From: CAWULT01 sp963923455
GTDB taxonomy: Bacteria > Acidobacteriota > Vicinamibacteria > Vicinamibacterales > UBA2999
Length of the DNA: 14,202 nucleotides
Direction: 5' to 3'
NCBI GenBank assembly: GCA_963923455.1
Contig: CAWULT010000119.1
Span: 1 to 14,202, forward strand
Position numbers and translations under genes: made by a program. The notes under the pieces were generated by a model. It ran no database searches. It was not told the origin of the DNA and was given only the letters and a program-made list of their open reading frames with translations. Positions 6,940 through 13,610 of this stretch are shown one piece after another. The first letter of the stretch is position 1; each line of letters starts with the position of its first letter.

Positions 6940-8585
6940 CGGTTCTGTTCGTCGCGCGGCACTTCACCTACTTCCGGAACTTCGAGTCCGTCGTGGCCGC
7001 GATGGCCGCGCGCGGGCACCGCGTCCATCTGGCCGCGGACCGCGAGGAGGCGCTCGGCGGCCGCGACCTGGTGGACCGGCTGGCGGCGCGCTTCCCCGGC
7101 CAGGTCACGGTCGGCTTCACGCCGATCCTGCAGTGGGGCCGCTACCGGCGCCTGTCGAGCGCGCTGCGGCTCGGCCTGGACTACCTGCGCTACTCCGACC
7201 CGCGCTACGAGACGACGCCGAAGATCCGCGAGCGCGCCTACGAACGGACGCCGTTCTTCGTGCTGGCGCTGGCGCGGCTGCCCGTCCGCGGGCTGGTCAC
7301 GCGCGCGCTCGAGCGGATCGAGCAGGCGGTGCCCCGGCAGGCCGGGGTCGACGAGTTCGTCCGGGGCCTGCGGCCGGACGTGCTGCTCATCACGCCGCTC
7401 ATCGAGCTCGGCTCGCCGCAGCTCGACTACGTGCGCGCGGCCCGCGCGCTGGGCATCCGCAGCGCGCTCTGCGTCTGGAGCTGGGATCACCTGTCGAGCA
7501 AGGCGCTCATCCGCGTCGTACCGGACCGGATCGTGGTGTGGAACGAGACGCAGCGCGACGAGGCCCGGCGCTTCCACGGGATTCCGCCCGAGCAGGTCGT
7601 CGTGACCGGCGCCCAGTGCTTCGACCAGTGGTTCGACCGCGAGCCGTCGCGCGACCGCGACGCGTTCTGCCGGCGGGTGGGGCTGCCAGCCGGCCAGCCG
7701 TACCTGCTGTACGTCTGCTCGGCCCTCTTCAAGCACAGCCCGTCCGAGGCCCGGTTCGTCCTCGAGTGGATCCAGGCCATCCGGCGGTCGCCCGACGCGC
7801 GGCTGCGCACGGCGCCGATCCTGGTGCGGCCGCACCCCCAGCGCGCCGAGGAGTGGCAGCCCGAGGACGTGCGGCAGGGGCTCGCGGCGCTGGACGGCGT
7901 CGTGCTGTGGGGCTCGAATCCGATCGATCCCGACAGCCGCGCCGACTATTTCGACTCGATGTTCCACGCCCGCGCGGTGATCGGCCTGAACACCAGCGCG
8001 CTCGTCGAGTCGGCCATCGTCGACCGGCCCGTGTTCACGCTGCTCCTGCCCGAGTTCCGCGACAACCAGGAAGGCACGTTCCACTTCCACCACCTGCTGA
8101 ACGTCGGCAACGGGTTCCTGAACGTGTCGCGCTCGCTCGAGGAGCACGCGGCGCAGCTGGCGTCGATGCTGGGCGGCGGACCGGTGCGCGCGAACAGGCC
8201 CTTCGTGGAGCAGTTCATCCGGCCCCGGGGCGCCTCGGTGGCCGCGACGCCCGTGTTCGTCGAGGCCGTCGAGCAGATGGCGGCCGGCGAGCGGCCGGGG
8301 CCGATGGCCGCGCCGTTCTGGGTGCTGGGGCTGCGCCCGCTGGTGTACGCTTTGGTGCTGGCCGGCCGGGTGCCGCTGCTCGAGCGGATCTACTGGAACC
8401 CCGTCAAGCGGCGGGAGTGGGCGCACAACGTGCGGGCGATCTGGCACAAGGACGTGCAGCGCAAGGCGAAGCGCCGCGACAAGGTGTCGCGGCTCCTGCG
8501 CCGGGTGCCCCGCCAGGCCGTAGTGCGGCTGAAGACCGTCGCCAAGCAGGCCCTCGGCGCCGCCGGACTGATTCGACAGCCATGA
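6936..8585 (+). CDS. GT-B-like transferase, domain A (paralog A3)
   Basis: The protein has 549 residues. Its ATG overlaps the previous stop (ATGA) and its own stop overlaps the next start, so it is translationally coupled on both sides. Domain A motifs are MTVLFVARHFTYFRNFES, SWDHLSSKA (182-190), VVWNETQRDEA, VTGAQCFDQWFDR, RPHP (298-301), IGLNTS (349-354) and NQEGTFHFHHLL. It is much closer to the N-terminal half of the fusion at 3006 than to the protein at 1187. After about residue 455 comes a hydrophobic segment (about 461-478, FWVLGLRPLVYALVLAG) and then a strongly basic tail to the C-terminus, consistent with peripheral membrane association. It sits directly before the nonulosonate synthase gene, which makes a CMP-nonulosonate donor a reasonable but unproven guess. 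A role as a phosphotransferase of the CDP-glycerol type is the main alternative. Confidence 0.87.
   Translation: MTVLFVARHFTYFRNFESVVAAMAARGHRVHLAADREEALGGRDLVDRLAARFPGQVTVGFTPILQWGRYRRLSSALRLGLDYLRYSDPRYETTPKIRERAYERTPFFVLALARLPVRGLVTRALERIEQAVPRQAGVDEFVRGLRPDVLLITPLIELGSPQLDYVRAARALGIRSALCVWSWDHLSSKALIRVVPDRIVVWNETQRDEARRFHGIPPEQVVVTGAQCFDQWFDREPSRDRDAFCRRVGLPAGQPYLLYVCSALFKHSPSEARFVLEWIQAIRRSPDARLRTAPILVRPHPQRAEEWQPEDVRQGLAALDGVVLWGSNPIDPDSRADYFDSMFHARAVIGLNTSALVESAIVDRPVFTLLLPEFRDNQEGTFHFHHLLNVGNGFLNVSRSLEEHAAQLASMLGGGPVRANRPFVEQFIRPRGASVAATPVFVEAVEQMAAGERPGPMAAPFWVLGLRPLVYALVLAGRVPLLERIYWNPVKRREWAHNVRAIWHKDVQRKAKRRDKVSRLLRRVPRQAVVRLKTVAKQALGAAGLIRQP
7479..7507 (+). repeat. 29-bp exact direct repeat, copy 2 (within domain A coding)
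   Basis: Identical to bases 3567-3595 of the fusion gene. It lies at the same position of the A domain (SWDHLSSKA). The identity at DNA level, including third codon positions, suggests a fairly recent duplication or gene conversion. Confidence 0.85.
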
Positions 8586-9640
8586 GCACGTCTCCGCACA
8601 CGCACCCGGCGCTGGCCGGCCTCGGCACCGGACGGTGCTTCGTCATCGGCGAGGTCGCGCTGACGCACGACGGCAGCCTGGGCCAGGCGCACGCCTTCGT
8701 CGACGCGATCGCCGACGCCGGGGCCGACGCGGTCAAGTTCCAGACGCACATCGCCGCGGCGGAGAGCACGCCGGCCGAGCCCTTCCGGGTCCAGTTCAGC
8801 CGGCAGGACGCGACCCGGTACGACTACTGGAAGCGGATGGAGTTCACCGAGGACGCGTGGCGCGGGCTGGCCGCGCACTGCGGCGACCGGGGCGTCGTCT
8901 TCATCTCGTCGCCGTTCTCCCTCGAGGCCGTGGACCTGCTCGAGCGGGTGGGCCAGCCGATCTGGAAGATCGCGTCGGGCGAGGTGTCGAACGCCGCCCT
9001 GCTGGATCGGGTGCTGGACACGGGCGCGCCCGTGCTGCTGTCCACCGGGATGAGCCCGCTGGCCGAGACCGACGCCGCCGTCGGGCGGGTCCGGGCGCGC
9101 GGCCGGCAGGTGGGGGTGCTGCAGTGCACGACCGCCTACCCGTGCCCGCCGGAGCGTGTCGGGCTGAACCTGGTCGAGGAGTACCGCGCGCGGTACGGGT
9201 GCTGGGTGGGCCTGTCGGACCACTCCGCCACGATCTATCCGGGGCTGGCCGGCGCGGCGCAGGGGATGGACCTGCTCGAGGTGCACGTCGCGCTGTCGCG
9301 CCAGATGTTCGGGCCCGACGTCGTGGCGTCGGTGACCACGGCGGAGTTGCGCCAGCTGGTCGACGGCGTGCGCTTCATCGAGCGGATGCGGGCGCACCCC
9401 GTGGACAAGGACGCCTCCGCGCGCGATACGGAGCCGCTCCGGCGGCTCTTCACCCGCAGCCTCGTCGCGCGCCGCGCCCTGCCGGCCGGTGCGGTCCTGC
9501 AGCGCGAGGATCTGGCGATCAAGAAGCCGGGGACGGGCCTGCCGCCCGACCGCCTCGCCGACCTCGTCGGCCGGCGGCTGGCCCGGCCGGTCGCCGCGGA
9601 TCAACTGCTCGCCGCCGAGGACGTCGACGGGCTGGCGTAG
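8582..9640 (+). CDS. neuB: Nonulosonate (sialic acid-type) synthase, NeuB family
   Basis: The protein has 352 residues, the usual NeuB length. NeuB enzymes condense phosphoenolpyruvate with an N-acetylhexosamine such as ManNAc, giving a nine-carbon nonulosonic acid in the cytoplasm. Visible features are GEVALTHDGSL (23-33), GADAVKFQTH (47-56, with K52), KIASGE (129-134), LLSTGM, QCTTAYPCP, SDHS (212-215) and LEVHV (232-236). H214 and H235 match the two metal-binding histidines of the family. A C-terminal SAF (antifreeze-like) domain spans about 291-350, with RSLVARRALPAG and KKPGTGLPPDRL. Two differences from classical NeuB are noted: THDG in place of NHDG, and EVHV in place of EKHF. The exact sugar (Neu5Ac, legionaminic acid or another) cannot be told. 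Its ATG overlaps the previous stop. NeuC and NeuA homologs follow, supporting a nonulosonate pathway. Confidence 0.92.
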   Translation: MSTSPHTHPALAGLGTGRCFVIGEVALTHDGSLGQAHAFVDAIADAGADAVKFQTHIAAAESTPAEPFRVQFSRQDATRYDYWKRMEFTEDAWRGLAAHCGDRGVVFISSPFSLEAVDLLERVGQPIWKIASGEVSNAALLDRVLDTGAPVLLSTGMSPLAETDAAVGRVRARGRQVGVLQCTTAYPCPPERVGLNLVEEYRARYGCWVGLSDHSATIYPGLAGAAQGMDLLEVHVALSRQMFGPDVVASVTTAELRQLVDGVRFIERMRAHPVDKDASARDTEPLRRLFTRSLVARRALPAGAVLQREDLAIKKPGTGLPPDRLADLVGRRLARPVAADQLLAAEDVDGLA

Positions 9641-9718
9641 CCCGCCGGAGCCGCCTGCGTCGAGGGAACCGTCGCTCGAGAGAGACCGCCTTCAGGGACA
9701 CCGCCCTTCGGAAACACC

Positions 9719-10876
9719 GTGCCGAAACGAAAAATCTGCGTCGTCGTCACCGCCCGGCCCAGCTACTCGCGCATCCGGACCGCGCTCCGGGCCATCCACC
9801 AGCATCCGGACCTCGAGCTGCAGCTCGTCGTCGCCGCCTCGGCGCTGCTCGAGCGCTACGGCAACGCCATCCAGGTGATCGAGCGGGACGGGTTCCCCGT
9901 CGCCGCGCGGGTCTACATGGTCGTCGAGGGCGAGAACCTCGTCACCTCCGCCAAGTCCACCGGGCTGGGGCTCGTCGAACTGGCCACCGTCTTCGACAAC
10001 CTCCGGCCCGACGCGGTCGTGACGATCGCGGACCGCTACGAGACGCTCGCCAACGCGGTGGCCGCGTCGTACATGAACATCCCCGTCGTGCACATCCAGG
10101 GCGGGGAGGTCACCGGCTCGATCGACGAGAAGGTGCGGCACGCGGTGACGAAGCTGTCGAACCTGCACCTGGTGTCGACGCGGGCCGCGGCCGAGCGCGT
10201 GATCCGGCTCGGCGAGGAGCCGTCGACGGTGATCGTCACCGGCTGCCCGTCCATCGACATCGCGGCCGAGGTCGCCGCGAGCCCGGCGCTCGACTTCGAT
10301 CCGTTCGTCAAGTACGGCGGCGTGGGGCCGAAGACCGACCTGTCGAAGGGCTATCTCGTCGTGATGCAGCACCCGGTCACGACCGAGTACGACGAGGCCC
10401 GGCAGCAGGTGGAGGAGACGCTGTACGCGGTCAAGGAGTCGGGTCTGCCGGTCCTGTGGTTCTGGCCCAACGTCGACGCCGGATCCGACGGCACCTCGAA
10501 GGGCATCCGCGTCTTCCGCGAGCGCGAGCAGCCGGAGAACTTCCACCTGTTCCGCAACATGGCTCCCGAGGACTTCCTCCGGCTGCTCGCCAGCGCGACG
10601 GCCATCGTCGGCAATTCGAGCGTGGCCATCCGCGAGTGCTCGTTCCTGGGGGTGCCGGCGGTCAACGTCGGGTCGCGGCAGCAGGGCCGGGAGCGTGGTC
10701 CGAACGTGATCGACGTCGACCACGATCGGGCGGCGATCAGCGAGGCCATCCGCGCGCACGTGCGGCGCGGCAAGGCGCCGGCGGACCACCTCTACGGGGA
10801 CGGCCGCGCGGGCGCCCGCATCGCGGACTGCCTGGCCACCGTGAACCTGACCATCGAGAAGCGGCTCACCTATTAG
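9719..10876 (+). CDS. neuC: Hydrolysing UDP-GlcNAc-type 2-epimerase, NeuC family
   Basis: The protein has 385 residues from a GTG start after a 78-base gap. No strong Shine-Dalgarno is seen, but the N-terminus KRKICVVVTARPSYSRI is the expected first strand and loop. NeuC enzymes hydrolyse a UDP-N-acetylhexosamine, typically UDP-GlcNAc, with inversion at C2 to release ManNAc (or a diacetamido analogue in the legionaminate pathway), the substrate of NeuB. Visible features are ADRYET (104-109), HIQGGEVTGSIDEKVRHAVTK (125-145, with H141), LHLVSTRAAAERVIRLGE, VTGCPSID, MQHPVTTE, and the UDP-binding loop VGNSSVAIRECSFLGVP from about 297. The GSIDE..RH.vtK block is typical of NeuC and LegG rather than WecB. 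The family's GDR is ADR here, a mild change. It sits between neuB and the methyltransferase gene, so the pathway steps are grouped. Confidence 0.92.
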   Translation: MPKRKICVVVTARPSYSRIRTALRAIHQHPDLELQLVVAASALLERYGNAIQVIERDGFPVAARVYMVVEGENLVTSAKSTGLGLVELATVFDNLRPDAVVTIADRYETLANAVAASYMNIPVVHIQGGEVTGSIDEKVRHAVTKLSNLHLVSTRAAAERVIRLGEEPSTVIVTGCPSIDIAAEVAASPALDFDPFVKYGGVGPKTDLSKGYLVVMQHPVTTEYDEARQQVEETLYAVKESGLPVLWFWPNVDAGSDGTSKGIRVFREREQPENFHLFRNMAPEDFLRLLASATAIVGNSSVAIRECSFLGVPAVNVGSRQQGRERGPNVIDVDHDRAAISEAIRAHVRRGKAPADHLYGDGRAGARIADCLATVNLTIEKRLTY

Positions 10877-10913
10877 CGAACCGGCGTCGAGCCGGGTTGC
10901 CGGACACTGCCAC

Positions 10914-11843
10914 ATGCAGACGACGATTCCCCCCGAGCGCCGCCAGCGCATCGACGCCCTGGGCTTCGATTACGCCACCCAGCCGAAGGACCGGCTGCCG
11001 GCCTGCAACCTGTGCGGCGGCACCGTCCTCGTGACCCTGACCCATCGCGATCGCTACGGCTACCCGGCCGAGGCCAGCGCGTGCCGGCGGTGCGGCCTCG
11101 TGTTCCTGAACCCGCGCATGACGGCGGCGGCCTACGGCCGGTTCTACGACGGCGTCTACCGGCCGCTCGTCAGCGCGTTCCACGGGCGGCTGATCGACGC
11201 GCAGACCATCCAGGCCGAGCAGCGCGACTACGCGCTCGATCGCGTCGCGATGGTGCGGCCGTTCGTCGAGGGCGCGCGCCTCTCGACGATGCTGGACATC
11301 GGGGGGTCGACCGGCGTGGTCGCCGCCGAGTTCACGCGGGCGTTCGGGCTGTCCGGCACCCTGATCGACCCGGCGCCGCTCGAGGTGGAGGAAGCGCGCC
11401 GCCTCGGCCTCGAGACGATCACCGGCCTCGTCGAGGAGTACGACTTCGGGGCCCGCCGCTTCGATCTCGTGCTGATCTGCCAGACGATCGACCACCTGCT
11501 CGACGTCGGCGGCACGCTGCGCCGCTGCCGCGAGCTGCTGACGGCGGGCGGCCAGCTCTTCGTCGACATCGTCGACTTCCGCGCGGCCTGCCTCCGCAAC
11601 TGGTCGGTTGAGGACGCGACCAAGATCGACCACCCGTACTACCTGACGCAGGAGACGATGGCCGCCTACCTGCGCCGGGCTGGCTTCGCCGTGACGCGGA
11701 TCGACTACGCCGCCGACCACCTGCACGTCAGCTACCTGTGCCGGCCGGCCGCGCCGGAGCCGGAGGCGCTGCCGCCGGCGGCCGGCGTGGAGGCCTTCTT
11801 CCACGAGGTGCGGTTCGTGCAGAACGCGCCGCGCCCCCGGTGA
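10914..11843 (+). CDS. Zinc-ribbon class I SAM-dependent methyltransferase
   Basis: The protein has 309 residues. The N-terminus carries a CxxC...CxxC pair (C31, C34, C57, C60) followed by GLVFLNPRM, a layout seen in sugar methyltransferases of the NDP-hexose C-methyltransferase type and in related putative glycan methyltransferases. SAM motif I is LDIGGSTG (127-134). LIDPAP follows as the acidic second-strand motif, then FDLVLICQTIDHLLD as the motif IV region, and GGQLFVDIVD. A DHPYYLTQETMAAYLRRAGF segment is typical of these enzymes. It lies inside the neuB-neuC-neuA set, so the likely substrate is the nonulosonate, its precursor or the glycan carrying it (inference). Start ATG 10914 lies 37 bases after the neuC stop; no strong ribosome site is visible. 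O-, N- and C-methylation cannot be separated from sequence alone. Confidence 0.87.
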   Translation: MQTTIPPERRQRIDALGFDYATQPKDRLPACNLCGGTVLVTLTHRDRYGYPAEASACRRCGLVFLNPRMTAAAYGRFYDGVYRPLVSAFHGRLIDAQTIQAEQRDYALDRVAMVRPFVEGARLSTMLDIGGSTGVVAAEFTRAFGLSGTLIDPAPLEVEEARRLGLETITGLVEEYDFGARRFDLVLICQTIDHLLDVGGTLRRCRELLTAGGQLFVDIVDFRAACLRNWSVEDATKIDHPYYLTQETMAAYLRRAGFAVTRIDYAADHLHVSYLCRPAAPEPEALPPAAGVEAFFHEVRFVQNAPRPR

Positions 11844-11861
11844 CGGTGCGAGCGTGACGCG

Positions 11862-12578
11862 ATGACCGCGACCAGCGGAGGCGTCCTCGCGATCGTGCCC
11901 GCGCGCGCGGGCTCGAAGGGCGTGCCCGGCAAGAACGAGCGGCCGCTCGCCGGGCGAACCCTGCTCGACTACACCGCGCGCGCCGCGCGCGAATCGGGCG
12001 TGGTCGACCGGATCGTGCTGAGCACCGACGCGGAGTCGATCGCCGAGGCGGGCCGCCGCGCCGGGCTCGAGGTGCCGTTCCTGCGCCCGGCGGAGCTCGC
12101 CCGGGACGACACGCCGATGCTCCCCGTGATCCGGCACGCGGTCGCCGCCCTCGCCGCCGGCGGCTGGCTGCCCGAGATCGTCGTGCTGCTGCAGCCGACC
12201 TCGCCGCTGCGCACGCCGGCCCACGTCCGCGACGCCGTGGCGCTGCTGCGGTCGACGGGGGCCGACTCGGTGGTCACCGTCGTCGAGGTGCCGAAGCACC
12301 TGTCGCCAGACTACGTGATGCGGATCGAGGACGGCCTGCTGAAGCCGTTCCTGCCCGAGGGAGCCCGGATCACCCGCCGGCAGGACGTGCGGCCGGCCTT
12401 CTCGCGCGAGGGCACGGTCTACGCGTTCCGCCGCTCGACGCTCGAGCGGTACGGGAGCATCTACGGAGAGGATTGCCGGCCCCTCGTGATCGATCCCGCC
12501 GAGTCGCTGTCGATCGACACGCCCGAGGACTGGGCCGAGGCCGAGCGCCGGCTGCGGAGCCGGGAGGGGCGCGGGTGA
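11862..12578 (+). CDS. neuA: CMP-nonulosonate synthetase (acylneuraminate cytidylyltransferase), NeuA family
   Basis: The protein has 238 residues, the length of single-domain NeuA-type enzymes. It would transfer CMP from CTP to the nonulosonic acid, making the donor for glycan assembly. Visible features are AIVPARAGSKGVPGKN (10-25, the nucleotide-binding loop), LAGRTLLDYT, IVLSTDAESIAE, RPAELARDDTPM, LLQPTSPLR (109-117), DSVVTVVEV and a C-terminal SLSIDTPEDW (215-224). Classical NeuA has two acidic residues in the pattern D-x-D at this last site; here the first is Ser217 and D219 is kept. Start ATG 11862 follows the methyltransferase stop by 18 bases; a GTG at 11854 runs into a stop. The end overlaps the next gene (GTGA). 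The closest alternatives are CMP-legionaminate or CMP-pseudaminate synthetases, or a KdsB-like enzyme, and the neuB/neuC context argues for a nonulosonate. Confidence 0.9.
   Translation: MTATSGGVLAIVPARAGSKGVPGKNERPLAGRTLLDYTARAARESGVVDRIVLSTDAESIAEAGRRAGLEVPFLRPAELARDDTPMLPVIRHAVAALAAGGWLPEIVVLLQPTSPLRTPAHVRDAVALLRSTGADSVVTVVEVPKHLSPDYVMRIEDGLLKPFLPEGARITRRQDVRPAFSREGTVYAFRRSTLERYGSIYGEDCRPLVIDPAESLSIDTPEDWAEAERRLRSREGRG
12562..12569 (+). promoter_or_regulatory. Strong Shine-Dalgarno for the third domain B gene
   Basis: GGGAGGGG lies inside the end of neuA, 5 bases before the GTG at 12575. It supports a GTG start that overlaps the neuA stop (GTGA), even though the frame stays open further upstream, so the upstream extension is not coding. 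Confidence 0.6.
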
Positions 12579-13588
12579 CGCGGGCGCTGCGCCACCTCGT
12601 GCCGCGCGCCGTCCGGCACGGCGTCAGCGCCCGGCTCGCGCGCCTGCAGGCCGCGCGGCTCGAACGCGACCTGGCCGCGGTGGCGGCCGGCGAGGGTACC
12701 ATCGTCGCCGGACCCTGGCTGGGGGAAGTGGGGTTCGAGCTGCTCTACTGGGTGCCATTCGTCCGCTGGTTCGCCGAGCGGTTCCGCGTGGCGCCCGAGC
12801 GGCTGCTGGTCGTGTCGCGCGGCGGCACGGCCGCGTGGTACCGGCCGTTCGCGGGCGGGTACCGCGAGATCTTCGAGGACCTGACGCCGGAGCAGTTCAA
12901 GGCGCGCCACGACGAGCGCGTGCTCGCCAACGGCGAGCAGAAGCAGACGCAGGTGCTGGCGTTCGAGCGCCAGCTGCTGCGCGAGCTGGCGCCCGACGTG
13001 ACCAACCGGACCATGCTGCACCCGTCGAGCATGTATCGCCTGTTCGCGCCGTTCTGGTGGGGCCACGTCGGCCCCGAGTGGGTGCACCGGCACGCGCGGT
13101 ACCGGCGGATCGAGCCGCCCGCGATGGCGCTGCCGGGACTGCCCGCGCCGCCGTACACGGCCGTGAAGTTCTACTTCAACGAGTGCTTTCCGGCCACCGA
13201 CGCCAATCGCGCGTTCGTCCGCTCGACGCTCGCGCAGCTCGCCGCGCAGGGGCCCGTGGTGTCGCTGGCCACCGGCCTGCGGATCGACGATCACGGCAGC
13301 GACGACGCCGCGATGCCGGGCGTGACCTCGCTGCCCGCGCAGATCGACCCGCGCGAGAACCTGGCGCTGCAGACGGCGGTCGTCGGCCGCGCGACGGCGT
13401 TCGTCGGCACCTACGGCGGGTTCTCGTACCTGGCGCCGTTCCTCGGCGTCCGGGCGACGGCCTACTTCAGCAACCCGGACGGGTATTCCGCGCGCCACCT
13501 GCTGATGGCGCAGTCGGCGCTGGCGAGCCTCGGCGGCGAGGGCCTGCTCGACGCGCGTCCCGTCTCGACGTCACCGATCATCCACTGA
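12575..13588 (+). CDS. Domain B putative glycosyltransferase (paralog B3)
   Basis: The protein has 337 residues from a GTG start coupled to neuA. It is the shortest B protein. It consists of a basic N-terminal helix (about 1-35, RALRHLVPRAVRHGVSARL) and the core: GPWLGEVGFELLYWVPF (from 46), VVSRGGTAAWY, EIFEDLTPEQF, LHPSSMY (H149), VKFYFNE, PRENLALQT and FVGTYGGFSYLAP (276-288). It matches the C-terminal half of the fusion at 3006 more closely than the protein at 5707. The conserved blocks point to an enzyme with two alpha/beta halves, probably a sugar transferase, but I recognise no named family. Coupling to the CMP-sugar synthetase suggests it acts in the same pathway, perhaps as the nonulosonate transferase (inference). 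An alternative is a modifying enzyme such as a pyruvyl or phosphate transferase. Confidence 0.84.
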   Translation: MTRALRHLVPRAVRHGVSARLARLQAARLERDLAAVAAGEGTIVAGPWLGEVGFELLYWVPFVRWFAERFRVAPERLLVVSRGGTAAWYRPFAGGYREIFEDLTPEQFKARHDERVLANGEQKQTQVLAFERQLLRELAPDVTNRTMLHPSSMYRLFAPFWWGHVGPEWVHRHARYRRIEPPAMALPGLPAPPYTAVKFYFNECFPATDANRAFVRSTLAQLAAQGPVVSLATGLRIDDHGSDDAAMPGVTSLPAQIDPRENLALQTAVVGRATAFVGTYGGFSYLAPFLGVRATAYFSNPDGYSARHLLMAQSALASLGGEGLLDARPVSTSPIIH

Positions 13589-13610
13589 CCCTCGACCGAG
13601 CGACACCACC

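Noticed and set aside
6893..8581. Open frame upstream of neuB overlapping the A3 gene
   Set aside because: It is an out-of-frame shadow of A3; the NeuB motifs begin only after ATG 8582.
9641..9718. Possible promoter or regulatory element in the largest gap (78 bases)
   Set aside because: No convincing -10/-35 pair, operator palindrome or riboswitch-like structure; only a weak short direct repeat (ACCGCCTTC / ACCGCCCTTC).
10879..10898. Imperfect hairpin (AACCGGC / GCCGGGTT) after neuC as a terminator
   Set aside because: The stem has a bulge, there is no T-run after it, and the next gene begins 16 bases on in the same direction.
12473..12574. Upstream extension of the B3 frame inside neuA
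   Set aside because: It overlaps the well-conserved NeuA C-terminus in another frame, and a strong Shine-Dalgarno precedes the GTG at 12575.
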